DNA of 64,000 nucleotides, from the NCBI GenBank assembly GCA_029204225.1, contig MU832069.1, forward strand, positions 1 through 64,000, written 5' to 3'. A model generated the notes under the pieces. The model had not been told where the DNA came from and did not search any database. It saw nothing but the letters and a program-made list of their open reading frames with translations. The stretch's first letter is position 1, and each line of letters begins with the position of its first letter. The DNA comes from Diphasiastrum complanatum. Its lineage: Eukaryota; Streptophyta; Lycopodiopsida; Lycopodiales; Lycopodiaceae. This document shows, one piece after another, positions 36,301 through 46,940 of this stretch. The position numbers and the translations under genes were made by a program.

Positions 36301-39300
36301 ATTTTTGAAGTCCCTGCCCTCGCTGGTTGGTCAGCAACCTGTCTGGCCCGATTTGTCCAATTTACAGCTCTGAAATCACCTTGATTCTCTGATTTACTCT
36401 CAGCCTGTAGGTCGCTGGTAGCGATGGACCTGCTCTTCCCTTCCTCTTGAATTTCCGCTCAGATCATAGTGATCTACACTCGAAAATCAGAGAGGGAAAC
36501 TGATTTTTCAGCGCTGAAGCTATTGTAAAAGATATGCTTCCAAACTACTGAGAAATCCAGCAAATTGGAGGATTAGAAAGCTGATCCTACAGCGATTTTT
36601 CTCCTCTATTCCTTTCTGAGAATCTCCCAGATCTTTCCTATCTTCTGATAGCTTTCTCTACTGTTGCTCCTGAACTCCCTAGGATGGAGATGGCTCTGAT
36701 ACCAGTGTAATAGATCCTAACACCACAGTAGGGCAAACACTAACTGATCCACCCAACCTTGCCTACTCCCTGATATAGAGTAAGCCCCTCCTAGCCCAGT
36801 GTGAGGACTGGTAGCATGCTACTGCCAAGTGTCGGCCACGTGGCACTGACGTGGCCGACTGCACGTCGGGACCCAACTGGGGGCCCTATCCTGCTGACAG
36901 GGTCCCTAGGCTGTGTTAGGCCCGCCATGGCTATGGACCGTGCTGGGGCACACTACTCACACTGTCTTGCCCTGTTGGTCATGTACGCTGGACACGACCC
37001 TGACTGTGGTATCTGACCTATCTGTGTTCTCTAGGGTTCGGCACTGGTTACGAGCTCGTAACAGCGTGCCAGTGGGTGTGCCACTTGACCCAAACGTGAC
37101 ATTGTGCACAGAGATGTGCCCAGGCAATGAGCAAGAGAGCAATTGGTAGTCTGATGTATGTTGTGGTATGCACTCGACCATATATTGTAGTAGCAGTCAC
37201 CAAGTTAAGCCAATTTCTGGCAGACCCTGGAGAAGGACGAAGGACACTGGCAGGCAGCAAAAAGGGTTTAGGGTTTAGGGTTGAGATTGTCAAATATGGG
37301 CTTCAATTCAAGGCTGTTCATGAACAAACAACCGGTTTTGCGGATTCTGACTGGGCGGGGGATGTTAATGATAAAAAATCGACGTGTGGCTACATATTCA
37401 AATTTGGAGGAACATGCGTTAGTTGGAGTTGTGAAAAGCAACATTCCACAGCTCTATCCTCTACAGAGGCTGAATACATGGGAGTGTGCCAAGCAGCAAA
37501 AGAATTCTTATGGATGAGAACTATGCTTGAAGAACTTGAGATTGACACTTCTAAAATGGTTCTCTATAATGATAATCAAGGATGTTTGTTTTTAAGTAAG
37601 AATGCAGGTTTTTACAAGAAAAGTAAACATATAGCGATTCAATACCATTTTGTGAGAGATTTGGTTCAAGAGGGGAAACTTAACATGAAATTTTGTCCCA
37701 CTAGCTCTACGATTGCCGACATCATGACCAAAGGATTAAATAATCACAGATTTGTGTTTCTGAGAAATCTGATGGGTATAATAGAAATTGAGGATAATGT
37801 ATATAAATAATCAGAGTTGACAATAAAGTAAGAGAGGGATTGTTAGTTTATGGTTTTAGTGACACTTCACAGTTAGCTGACCTTATAGTTAGTTGGTTAA
37901 ATAATTTTGTGATAAGGTTAAGCTGTTGCTTTTGTCCATGTTAGTGGTTGATGTCATCAGACACTGAAAGACAGTTATATGTAGCTTTTGTATACACGTC
38001 ATGGCAAGACGTCATGTTGAGGCTGTTAGCGTGAAGCTTGTTCGGAATGTGAAGCCAACTCGAGCTCACCTATATGTACTGTGTATATGGATTAATGATA
38101 ACGCTTTTTGCAAGTTGTGTGATTGCTTATTGTTTTTGTACTGAGGTCTCATCCGCATTCAAGCATCGAATGACTAACTGGTAATTGCACTAGAACACGT
38201 AGCTTGTCCTCACAGATCAGAAAATCGTTAATCAAATACTTGGATTCACAAATTAGTCAATACCAGCTTGTCTCGAGCCCTAACTTGTTGGACCCCCCAA
38301 TCAGCTATGAATGAGCATGATACCTCATTAGTCGGGTGATTACTAGGACTTAGTCTTAATCTCGGTTAGGCTAGACTTGGTTAGATTTTTTTTCCAATAT
38401 TGTCATAGATTAGACATTATCCGTATCCTTTCATCAATAGTTTTAGCTTGTAACTTGATATCAAAGCATCTTTCTAAGTACAGAGAAAGGGTCACCACTC
38501 TCTGCATTCATCAAGTCACCTTTTTCTCTACTTTTTTTGTGTTTGCTAGTGTTCACAAACATCATTTATGAAGGACATCATTATTAGTTTGCATCGTTTC
38601 TTAAGTTTTAAAAAAGCCGAATTCTTGTTATTTGCCTCTAATTTTCTCTAGAATAATTTAATTTTGTTTATACTTCGACCATTGAATTCTTCTTTACTAG
38701 ACACCCAGGAAAATGGAAGAAAATATCACAATTTTAGTACTTTCTTGAAATTTTGTCACTTTCATACCTTTTGTGTTTCTTGTGGGCAACTTATGTCATT
38801 GATCTTCCTATAAGAAGGCGTTCATCACACACTTTACATATTTTCCTTTCACTTATGAACCCAATCCACACCTTTTGCTATCAATGGAACATAGAAGTCC
38901 ATAAATGAGGTGACAATAGCATTCTCTTGCAAATAAGAGTAAAGTACATCATATATGATCAATAGCTAAAGCTCGACACACAATGGCGATGAGTTTTCCA
39001 AAGTGATATCAATATCCAAAGCTGAATGATGAGTGCCTACAGTCCCTATTTATACCCAATAAATGCCCTAAAATGGAAGCTTCTAAAGACCTAGCCAACC
39101 TGTTATAGCTTTACTCCCTGTCCCGGTTGTTTACTGTTTTTACTTATAGATGTACTTCTTGTAAATACAGAAATGGCTAAGTCACCAGCCTGTGGTGACC
39201 TTTGTAACAGAAATGTAAATAAAGCTGTTAATGATGTTTCTGAGCCTCAGAGTTGCATGTTGCTTGGGTATAGGGTACTGGGTCATTAATTCGGAGTGGC

Positions 39301-42300
39301 TGGACTGACCTCCTAAAAAGGAGGAGAGTTGACTAGTCGACGTGACATGTCATATGCTCACTGGGACACTTGGTCCAGTGAATGAGTGACACATGTCAGG
39401 GTTGATCGGTCAAACATGACACGTGTCACATGCCCATTGGGACATTTGGTCCAATGGATGAGTGACACATGTCAGCCTACTCACTTGCCTATGTGTCAGG
39501 GTACTGCCAAGTGGCAAGTGTCGAACTGTGCATGGAGTTGGCCATGTGTCGAGATTTAGGAAGGGTCAGGGTTAAGGGGTGCTTGGGGATTTTGGATAAG
39601 TGAGCCTAGAGAGAGGCATTCCTCATCAGAATCTATGCAGCAAAGGCTGGGAGGAGACAAGGCAGCAGCCAGCTCCATCTTGTGTTACAAGTAATTTGAT
39701 GCTGGTATGTGCAGGAAATTAGCAAGGTTTGAAGAGAAGATCAGAGAGGGAGTCTGACACAACCTTATCCACAACTTAGGATCTCAGGTGGTTGTAAGAT
39801 ATGCACCCTCCAGTAGGACTGGTTCCCCCAATCCAGTTACCTAACTAAAATAGTTGGGCCCTTAGGCAGTCCTAAATGAGTGCCTATAGTCCCTATTTAT
39901 ACCCAATAGATGCCCTAAAATGGAAGCTTCTAAGGACCTAGCCAACCTATAGTGCGCCCTCTTGTAGGATATTTCAATGATTTGCTACAAGCACTTTGCT
40001 AGTACTTTTGTGCATTCAAGAAACTCACCTCGTGTGCACAAAGGTGATATTGTACGAACAAAATTCTTTTATTAGTGATATCGAATAAGTGAACCTAGCC
40101 AATTTTCCCACTAGAGAGAGCCTCTCATGATCGCACGAAAAAATTAATACTTTTCCTTAAAAAAATTGCTATCCTTGTGGAAATGTTTGTACCTTCAGAT
40201 CTTATCAGTCCTAATTATCTGTTTTATCTATGATTTGTATACATTGTACAAAAAGTAGTTCAGATTTTAAAGCAAAAGAGTAGCTCTAGATAAAAAAAAA
40301 AAATTGCTAAGATTTTCTAGAATTTATATGCTTAGTCATTGATTGTCACTGTTTGTCAATATGTCCCTGTGTAAGTAAATCATGTGAAATGATCAATTTC
40401 ATGCCTCAAGTGAAAGCAAATTAGCTAAGTAGCTAAACTACCAAAAAAGAATTCAACCATCAGCATTTTTTCCTAAAAATAAATAAAATGGAAAAGAAAA
40501 ATCTGCAATCTGTGTCACGAATAGCTGACGACCCGAAGCATGCATTTTGGATTGTTTTTGCAGTCGATCATGGTCCACTGAAACTATGGTTGGTGATATC
40601 AAATACACAATACCCCCCAGCCCATTTGCCTTCTGTCAAATAGCTTGTCTCGCACCTAAGTAATATCGTGCAAAAAATTTGAATCTCTTCATGTTTTTAA
40701 TGATAAGTGTACCCCAACACATTTGGCCACAATCAAATAGCCCGTCTTGCATGTGTGTGATATTGTACAAAGCACCATGGCCATACTAGTTCTAGTTTTG
40801 TTTTCACACTTGTGGACAACCATTTTCACTAGCACCTGGTGCTCCTCCACCTAGTTCTGTGGTTTGTTTTATCCGAGCATGGTTGGGATGACGACAAGAG
40901 TCTACTCCCTCAGGTATTAGCTCTTCGAATACACTTTCCAATAACAATGCTTGAAGATGCCTTATGGTTCATCCTCTAGCAATGATAGTGATCTCTCTCT
41001 TCGTAAGACTTCAACTTACAAACACATTTGAATGCTTTTCGCTCGCAAATGAAACTCGCTCAAGATGAGCTTAAGGCTCAGTTCTCCCTCTCTCAAGATG
41101 AGCTGATGGCTCATTTTTCCACTCTACAGGATTATGTTAGCCTTATCTTACCATCCTCCAGTTTCTCCTATGGTACATCGTTTTGATTTCAAGCCTCCAC
41201 ATGCACGTGAGTTTAAGGATAAAGAACAACTTTCCACGTAATCTAGATCATCCAATGGGAATGACCTATAAAATTGGTTAGCTACATTGGAGAATTTTTC
41301 TTTTATGTCAATCATGAGTGTATTCAATTGGCTGGTCTACATTTGCATGGCTGGCAGGTTTATTAGAGTGATCCCACTTGAGATAGAATGTAGTTATGGT
41401 CTACTTTTAGCATGATGTTTGGCCAATAGTGGGATGCTTTTTAGAGCCTTGCCTAGAGATGTAATTTGACTTCTTTAGGTATGATCTTGCTTCCTTCCGT
41501 CCTACCTCTTTGTCTAGTGCCATGTCTCTTGCCGCGACGCTGCTAGCTGAGACTACAGCATAAGTATCATGAATTTTCTTTCTCTTTTTTGCGTCCTTCT
41601 CATCCGACTATTTCTCACCCCAGCTCTTCGGTTCCTTTTGTTCTTATTCATCTTGCTAGTTCTACTCCTTTTGCTACTCCACCTTTTGTCCTTCCTCACA
41701 TCTCTACCCTTACTCAAGCCGAGTTTGCTGAGGTATGTAATCAACATTTATGTTTCTGTTGTAAGAGTCCTGATCATGTGGCTTAAGATTGTCAACAACC
41801 TCCTACTGTTACTATTGCCATTTACTTCCATGAGGACGAGGACGCTAATGACTCTGACTTTTGGGGCATTGGTATACGTCTATCTCGTGTGTGGTACCCA
41901 TCACTACATGGAATGCTTGGTGAAAGCTTCAGATGTATACCTTTCTTGGTGCAACGAAAGCATGGCCTTACATCTTCTATAATGCTTCAATTGGTCTGGT
42001 TACCTTGGACTGTATTCTTTGAGTCGTTTGTTGTAGCTCCTCTAGTACTTCATGGTCTCTTCAAATCACTTGGGTTGTAATTGTTTCAATTTTTTAATTT
42101 ATCCAACATGCTTGGTCACTATGTGTAGCTTGTGCCCCATTGAGTTCGACGACTATCTCGTCTATATGCATGCCTTGGAGGTTTTCTAACATGTGGCATT
42201 ATTGGTCCGTTTGGCTGAGTTGGTCTCCTATTCAAATAAATGTTGCTCCTTGGCTTTTTCAAGTTCTATCTTAATACAAGAAATTTTTTTGGTTCTAGTA

Positions 42301-45300
42301 CCTACTACTATTAGAGGAGGCTCACTGTAGCAGTTTTTACCATGGGACGACTCTTCTCAGTCACACCTTCTAGGCCACATTGTAGCCTTTTTATCATGAG
42401 GGGTCTACTTGCATGTTGATCACGTATACAGAGTTGGCCTATTGGCTTTGGCCTATTGGCTTTGGTCATGGCTTTATCCATTTGCTATAATTGCTTCCTC
42501 AAGGCTGGAGCCACAGATCCACACCTTCTGCACTGTATTCCATATATTGCTTTGGCGTTTTATGATGCCTGTTTCTTAAGGTTCTCCTATCTTTTTTCTA
42601 ATGTTCTTGAAGCTGAGGCTTTTGATGGCTTTGAGCTTTATTTCCTTGTTCTTGACGAGACTCATGTTTCTTTCTCTTTTGCTTTTGTTGAGTGTCATGC
42701 GAAGCTTGTTATGTTGTCTTTCTGGTCCTTGCCATGTTTGTCTTTGCATTTGTGTTGCTCATGCTTGCATTGTTGCATCAGTTGAAAATGCCGATTGTAA
42801 TATTTGCAAACACTCTTTGTCCTGGCGACTCTTGTGAATACGTCGTATTCACAAGAGTCGCCAGGACAAAGAGTGTTTGTGAATGCTCCATTCAAAACCA
42901 TAATTTTCCATTTCTAGAATGCTATGCAAAGCCTCTTTTGGGGGCAAAAAAGGGCTAAAATCAATTTTTTTTTGTGGCCGTGCTTACAAAATGCAATTTT
43001 TTGTTGGAGGGTTTCAGAACAAGTGTTACACAACCCTCTACAACCAAACTGGTTATAACTACTGAATTTCACTATCTTAGGGGGCCAAAACATCAAGTAG
43101 TATCTTTTATATTGAATAAAATTTCAACCACAGAAATATTTCATATAACTATGTTATTAAAATTTTGAAAAAGTCTGATCTGAAAATGCCCTCGTGGTCT
43201 TGAAAATAATAGCTGAAACTAGAAGGTTTGCTAATTCACTTTCATATCAAGGTACAGTAACTAGAGCACATATACCCATGTTTGTCAGGACAAATTAAGG
43301 ATATGTGACCAATAGATCGCCTTTTAGTTAGGCTTGAATCTCACATCTTACGTTTTGGTGATGGTTTGCGTCTCCTTTAACAAGCAGCTACCTTAAGAAC
43401 AGTTTTAAGTGTAGAAAAAATCACTTTTTTTATTTTTTTTGGCATTTCAGGCTGTCATCCACATCCATTTTTGAGGCTCATGCTATCATAGGCCAGAATG
43501 TATTTCAAAAAAGACAAGTGTAATACTCATATCTTGAATTAGTACTTATAGTTAAGCTTGCTGTGTTTGGTACCATCTTAATCTATAAATTGACTACCTC
43601 CTTATGGTTCTAATTGGGAGTTCATTACTTATACTTGTAAATTAAGGTATGATAAATGCAAATATAACTAGGCGTAGCAACGTATGTCCAAAATGTGACA
43701 TTTTACTGTGTATGGTTTGCCAACAAACACTAGAAGCTAATCTGGTCTTTTACTGTACCAATGTGTTCAAGTTCAGAAAAAGCATGCCCATTCATATATG
43801 TGCCAAGTACTTTTTTTGCAGCATATTGAGTATGAGGTAGTGGGTATCTAGATGGGCCAAATAAAACTCCAATGCTGAAACAAAAATATTCATTAGGAGT
43901 CTCAAATTCCTATAAAGTGGATAACTTGCACCAATTAGCTTTTTAAAAAACTGGAGCTTTCAAGAAAGTATAATCTCTACAATAGAGGTGGTGACTTCAA
44001 ATTGAAAATGCAGAGTAAGAGATCGACTAGAGAAAGTCAACAAGTGCGATACTGGCATTTTATTTGAAGTTGTCACATTACTGTAATCACTTATTTACCC
44101 TACAAGAAATAGCATACAATCTCAAGAGCTTCTTAGGAAAAGTTGCTATCTGCTTTCAAGCCTACAAGCTTGTAAGTTAATCTATTGCTATAACTTATGC
44201 TAACCATAAAGCGAAAATTTCCAGGTTAAAGCTCAGTGATGTATTTCAAGCAACTACAGAAGATCGGTTGTTGATGAGAGCAATGTGGGTATGGGAGGAG
44301 CTTCATGAATGTCGCTTACCTGCATGTTCTACTGCAGCAGGTTCTTACATTGGTCAAGCAACTGTCATTTTTGATCTTCATAATGTGGTAATTTTCCTAC
44401 ACGATGCTGATTGGTATTAATCGATGAATTTGTCGCTCTTTATGGCATCGTGGATGTAGTTAAGTCTTAGTTGGATATGGCAAATGTAGCTGATGACTTT
44501 TGTAAGCTGTATTATAATTCTTGATTCGAAACAAAAAAGTACACGCATATACACTATCAAGGTATCTTATTAGGCCTGTTGAAATATGGGGAGCATGAAG
44601 ATCATGTAGCCCCAGAAGTAAATGGCTTCACCAAATACTCAGTTTGGAACAAAGAGGATTATATAGAAGGTAAGGAATTCAGAGAAATTGCATGTTATAT
44701 CAGAAAAGAGTATAATATGTCTGCCTTAAAGAAGATTCAGATAAGAAATAGTTTTGTCTACAGCTAGTGCTAAGGATAGATGGATATTTCTTTCACATTA
44801 TGAAACAAAGAGAGGTTGATCAGAAAAGGACAACCAAGGAGTGTTATACCTCTTGACCTTATAAGATCAGAAAGTTATGCTAAAGGCTAAATTTGGCCCT
44901 AACTGATTCAAAGTGGTTGGATAAATGCGAGGATAGGAGCACAAGACTAGTCTCTATCCATTCTCCTAAGAAGCAGCCTCTCAAGTTCTGAAGAATGGAA
45001 ATGTGGACGAAAAAGCTTACCTTGTAGAGCCTGGTATGACAAACCATGTGAGCAAGCGAGAAAAATTGGGCAAATGGCAGATGTAAAAAAGCAAGTTATG
45101 AAAGAGATCCGCAACAAGGAAAATGAATTTTTCTTAGAAAGTTGGAACATTGGAAGTCCTAATTCATAACCAGAAAGTTCTGGTTGAAGTTACAATGGAG
45201 GACATAATAAATTAGCTCCTGTTTAGGAGGGACCAGTCCACAGGACAAGTATGCCACTGCACTTACCAGGCAGATTAGTTCTAAGTGACCCTTAAACAGC

Positions 45301-45975
45301 TGAGGAGCAAGTTTGACTTTTACTGCTTGTTCAAATTTAACCGACAGCAGGAAGCCTCAAGCAGCCAAAAATGAAAATTAAGTTTTCATTGTTCATCTGG
45401 AAGACAATGTGGTTCACTCTACCTACAAGCTCCCACTGAGCTGAGCACAGCAAGTTTATTATCTCACTGCAGCAGAATCTGAATGTAAAATTTTATTTGG
45501 ACAATGAGCTGTGTATTTTCTGAATGAATAAAGAGTATAATAATTGCCTGAATACTCCGTTATCGTATAGTATCTCAACCTGCCTTTAAATCCTTTGTAA
45601 TTGACTTGCTTGATATGCAGACAGAATGTCAGGCTAATATGTAATTTCATGTCTGTGAATTTTTGACAGAGTGTTTCCACGTTCACAAATGTTCATGTGC
45701 GAAGGATCCTGTCAAAGATGGCAAACTTGTTTTCAAGATATTACCCAGATTATCTCGGTCGACTCATAATCATCAATGTTCCAGTTGCATTCTGGGTTGT
45801 TTGGGAGATGCTAAGGCCTTTTATCAATGACAGGACACAGAAGAAAATACGTATACACAGAGGCAATGGACTAGAAGATCTTTTGAATACCATACATGCT
45901 GAGGATCTGCCTTCCTTTCTTGGTGGTAGATGCCGTTGTCCTGGTGGATGTGAGCATGCCCTGACAGGGCCATGA
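24301..45975 (+). CDS. Sec14-like CRAL-TRIO lipid-transfer protein, four exons
   Basis: Exons are 24301-24585, 25218-25321, 44225-44387 and 45670-45975. They sum to 858 nt, 285 aa plus a TGA stop, with all splice phases compatible and GT-AG boundaries. Residues 33-88 form the CRAL-TRIO N-terminal helices ([20 protein letters not shown]). The lipid-binding domain follows: [17 protein letters not shown] (exon 2), [14 protein letters not shown] and [20 protein letters not shown] (exon 3), then [31 protein letters not shown] and [15 protein letters not shown] (exon 4). The [14 protein letters not shown] and LPxFLGG signatures are diagnostic of Sec14. Family members exchange phosphatidylinositol and phosphatidylcholine between membranes. 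The protein ends directly after the GP of the usual GPW end, with no Nodulin or GOLD domain. Intron 2 is 18.9 kb and full of retroelements. Confidence 0.9.
25322..27735. other. Sec14-like gene intron 2, 5' part
   Basis: This is non-coding intron sequence before the copia insertion. An open frame on the minus strand at 25567-25854 has no recognisable domain. Around 26930-27100 there is a run of TTTAGG-like and GGTTTAG-like phrases that resembles degenerate plant telomere repeat sequence. Confidence 0.6.
27736..28145 (+). repeat. 5' LTR of the intronic copia element
   Basis: 410 bp, TG...CA. It is about 94-95 percent identical by eye to the 3' LTR at 37841-38250, with no length difference. The next bases form the primer-binding site. 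Confidence 0.9.
28249..29127 (+). pseudogene. Copia gag with zinc knuckle
   Basis: The first ATG of the frame is at 28249. The gag signature [20 protein letters not shown] lies near the N-terminus, followed by [20 protein letters not shown] and [15 protein letters not shown] stop at 28813 breaks the frame, which resumes at about 28855 and reaches the zinc knuckle [14 protein letters not shown] (29023-29064). It ends at a TAG near 29128. Gag would form the virus-like particle that packages element RNA. Confidence 0.85.
29128..30806 (+). pseudogene. Copia integrase core and reverse transcriptase, broken
   Basis: Right after the gag stop the sequence enters the integrase core ([20 protein letters not shown]). 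The protease and the integrase zinc-binding region are missing. Core motifs [20 protein letters not shown] and [18 protein letters not shown] follow. After a shift near 29660 come a linker ([17 protein letters not shown]) and an internal duplication (VQDEAxxEEAKN ... RRSERQR, 29935 and 29998). RT reads [34 protein letters not shown] and IYVDDIIIF, which retains the catalytic YVDD. The frame stops at 30806 and is interrupted by the gypsy insertion at 30849. Confidence 0.87.
30849..31206 (-). repeat. 3' LTR of the chromovirus
   Basis: 358 bp on the minus strand. It contains AGTGTCAGCCACG where the partner LTR has AGTGTCGGCCACG, the only difference I see. The adjacent polypurine tract at 31207-31220 identifies this as the 3' LTR. 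Confidence 0.93.
31218..35140 (-). CDS. Chromovirus pol: protease, RT, RNase H, integrase, chromodomain (one frameshift)
   Basis: Reading from 35140 down: zinc knuckle [14 protein letters not shown], protease [16 protein letters not shown] with [25 protein letters not shown] and [13 protein letters not shown], and RNase [19 protein letters not shown]. One base is missing near 33170, after which RNase H continues ([17 protein letters not shown]). Then come the integrase zinc region ([20 protein letters not shown] ... CQKCQ), core ([32 protein letters not shown]), a GPF/Y-like module ([20 protein letters not shown]) and a C-terminal chromodomain ([19 protein letters not shown]). The chromodomain places it among chromoviruses, whose integrases target histone-marked chromatin. 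Apart from the one shift, all catalytic blocks are present. Confidence 0.9.
35077..35985 (-). CDS. Chromovirus gag
   Basis: A 302-codon frame starts at ATG 35985. It has an acidic N-terminus, a coiled segment ([20 protein letters not shown]) and the retrotransposon gag core ([60 protein letters not shown]). It runs off-frame near 35140 and ends at 35077. In the frame offset by one base, sequence after 35140 continues ([20 protein letters not shown]) into the zinc knuckle and pol. Gag and pol would therefore form one polyprotein apart from a one-base indel. Confidence 0.87.
   Translation of the reverse strand: MTTPQGPDQPQERGFDELETEALAYRKGKEPMEVEEQEQFAEELDELVTKEQFLQLVTEVDELKLALANFKSSVDDSFAELKNLILSSAKGSLPSTSQLSPSPLPSVSGETLRSHPSVFKDLKPPTFNGEEKDRNADILQTFLSKWKNIHALKQTPDHLQAIEASLSLGPMAYKWWLNLQETGQTPRSWKAFEEAFLREFLPENELDRAWEAWERTVMDKSLIQYISQYREAILKIKNMDDYQKIRGFVRGLKDEYKVEVQRNSPTTLEQALRYAQIYDDSVGRKHFLSSFLRKTFNLKRNF
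36706..37063 (-). repeat. 5' LTR of the chromovirus
   Basis: 358 bp on the minus strand, next to the tRNA-iMet primer-binding site at 36692-36705. The flanking GCGTG at 37064-37068 matches the pentamer before the other LTR. Confidence 0.93.
37064..37810 (+). pseudogene. Copia RNase H, downstream of the chromovirus insertion
   Basis: Sequence resumes at the copia RT-RNase H junction ([19 protein letters not shown]), completing the KMKECV stub at 30832-30848. After a shift it reads [20 protein letters not shown], then an odd [20 protein letters not shown], where GGGTTTAGGGTTTAGGG replaces the usual codons. RNase H follows ([52 protein letters not shown]) with the end [19 protein letters not shown]. 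The stop at 37808 is followed by GAGAGGGAT and the 3' LTR. Confidence 0.87.
37841..38250 (+). repeat. 3' LTR of the intronic copia element
   Basis: 410 bp, TGTTAGTTTATGG to TTGGATTCACA, preceded by the polypurine tract AGAGAGGGAT. It has the same length as the 5' LTR and about 22 mismatches to it. Confidence 0.9.
38251..40750. other. Sec14-like gene intron 2, middle part, with direct repeats
   Basis: No gene is supported. A 73-bp block (ATGAGTGCCTACAGTCCC...) at 39029-39101 recurs at 39876-39948 with three mismatches, flanking 774 bp. Within that interval, a unit of about 74 bp with TTGGTCCAGTGAATGAGTGA is tandemly repeated (39344 and 39418). Confidence 0.6.
40900..42450 (+). pseudogene. Highly decayed gypsy-like gag relic
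   Basis: A zinc knuckle [11 protein letters not shown] followed by a stop and DC (C-X2-C-X4-H-X4-C, near 41752-41795) lies downstream of a heavily interrupted segment resembling a gag region ([20 protein letters not shown] at about 41070). [18 protein letters not shown] follows the knuckle. Long hydrophobic open frames at 41569-41982 and 42456-42958 look like out-of-frame by-products. The family assignment rests mainly on the knuckle. Confidence 0.45.
42807..42879. repeat. Perfect 36-bp inverted repeat with one-base centre
   Basis: Arms 42807-42842 and 42844-42879 are exact reverse complements around a single T at 42843. The left arm begins CAAACACTCTTTGTCC. Pairing stops at the next base on each side. 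It lies in intron 2 of the Sec14-like gene and, if transcribed, would form a long perfect hairpin. Confidence 0.9.
42960..44224. other. Sec14-like gene intron 2, 3' part
   Basis: AT-rich intron sequence without a supported gene. The acceptor TTTCCAG ends at 44224, just before exon 3. Confidence 0.6.
44388..45669. other. Sec14-like gene intron 3
   Basis: The donor GTAATT follows exon 3, and the acceptor TTTTTGACAG precedes exon 4 at 45670. No coding region or repeat stands out; short open frames at 44579-44767 and 44947-45150 have no domain. Confidence 0.65.
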
Positions 45976-46940
45976 CTGGCAACTATTTTTCCCAATTCTT
46001 TTGAAGTGCTGGCTTAAAATTATAAAGCACAGATAGCTGAGTTGAAGAACATCTACACGCGAAACATCTTATTTTCATTTGATAACACATGCTATTTTGC
46101 TTGAGCCATAATCAATCAAATACTACACAGATTTGCGAAGTATAAGGATGTCTTTTAGCTTCGCATCAGGTCTATCATCATGGTAATGTTAGTGGAGGTT
46201 CCCACCTACTTGAAGTATTAGAAGGCATTATATGAAAAGCCTTATAGAAGCTAAATTTCGAGATAGATCTGTTGGGACTTAAATGTGACAAAAGGTTGCT
46301 ATTGATTGTCACGAAAAAGCACATATACGGATTATTAAAACCATTGCCCCCCTTACCATTTGGATGTTTCCACACATGGTGAGTTGGTTTGGTTGATAAT
46401 CAACCAAATCTTACCTGATATGTCCTCTATTTAAGAAACATATTGAAGCCTTACTGTACGAGTGATATGGTTGGTGTGACTGTGTTATTATCATCAGCTT
46501 TAAGAAAACTCGATGAATTGTAAGAATGGAATGACAGAGCACTTGGACACTAATTTATCATTGCACTTGTGATTGGAAATTGATGCAGTGTTAAGTGAAA
46601 GCAAAATAGCTTAGTTAAAATACATTCAATCCAAGCATGAAAATAGGAAATACACTCTTACATCAACAAAAAATATATCGAATGAGAATGCTACATCATT
46701 TTTGACCGACCAACAACAATACATGAGACTCCCACGCAAATTTGCCTTCTAACATTGTGTACACTCCCATCATCATGAGACCTTTAGTATTTTTCTAGAG
46801 CTACATCATTACATTCTTGTCTCTACCCTTTCACAACTTATGCGATAAAGCTATATTGGTTTCTTATGAAACTAATTTTTTACGAGTGAGGCAAAATAGT
46901 TCCTTGACTTTTCCTCTAGAATAGTGCTCTTCTTGTGCCA

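Larger units (their letters stand above)
30849..37063 (-). mobile_element. Ty3/gypsy chromovirus, young, nested in the copia element
   Basis: Two 358-bp LTRs (30849-31206 and 36706-37063), TGTAATAG...CTCGTAACA, differ at one position found by eye. The 5-bp target duplication GCGTG flanks both ends (30844-30848, 37064-37068). Read on the minus strand, the primer site TGGTATCAGAGCCA abuts the 5' LTR (36692-36705) and TAAGGGGGAGGGAG (31207-31220) is the polypurine tract. Gag, protease, RT-RNase H, integrase and chromodomain follow in order. Near-identical LTRs and an intact target duplication indicate a recent insertion. Confidence 0.95.
27736..38250 (+). mobile_element. Copia LTR retrotransposon, interrupted by a chromovirus
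   Basis: Two 410-bp LTRs (27736-28145 and 37841-38250), both TGTTAGTTT...GGATTCACA, differ at about 22 positions. A tRNA-iMet-like primer site (TGGTTATGAGCC) directly follows the 5' LTR, and GAGAGGGAT precedes the 3' LTR. Flanking pentamers are AACCA and AATTA, which could be one target duplication after two C-to-T changes. The body reads gag, integrase core, RT and RNase H on the plus strand, with a 6.2-kb gypsy element in the RT-RNase H junction. It lies inside intron 2 of the Sec14-like gene, in the same orientation. Confidence 0.9.

Noticed and set aside
41569-42958. Leu/Phe-rich hydrophobic frames that could suggest a membrane protein
   Set aside because: They are T-rich out-of-frame readings around a decayed gag zinc knuckle; no conserved transmembrane family is recognisable.
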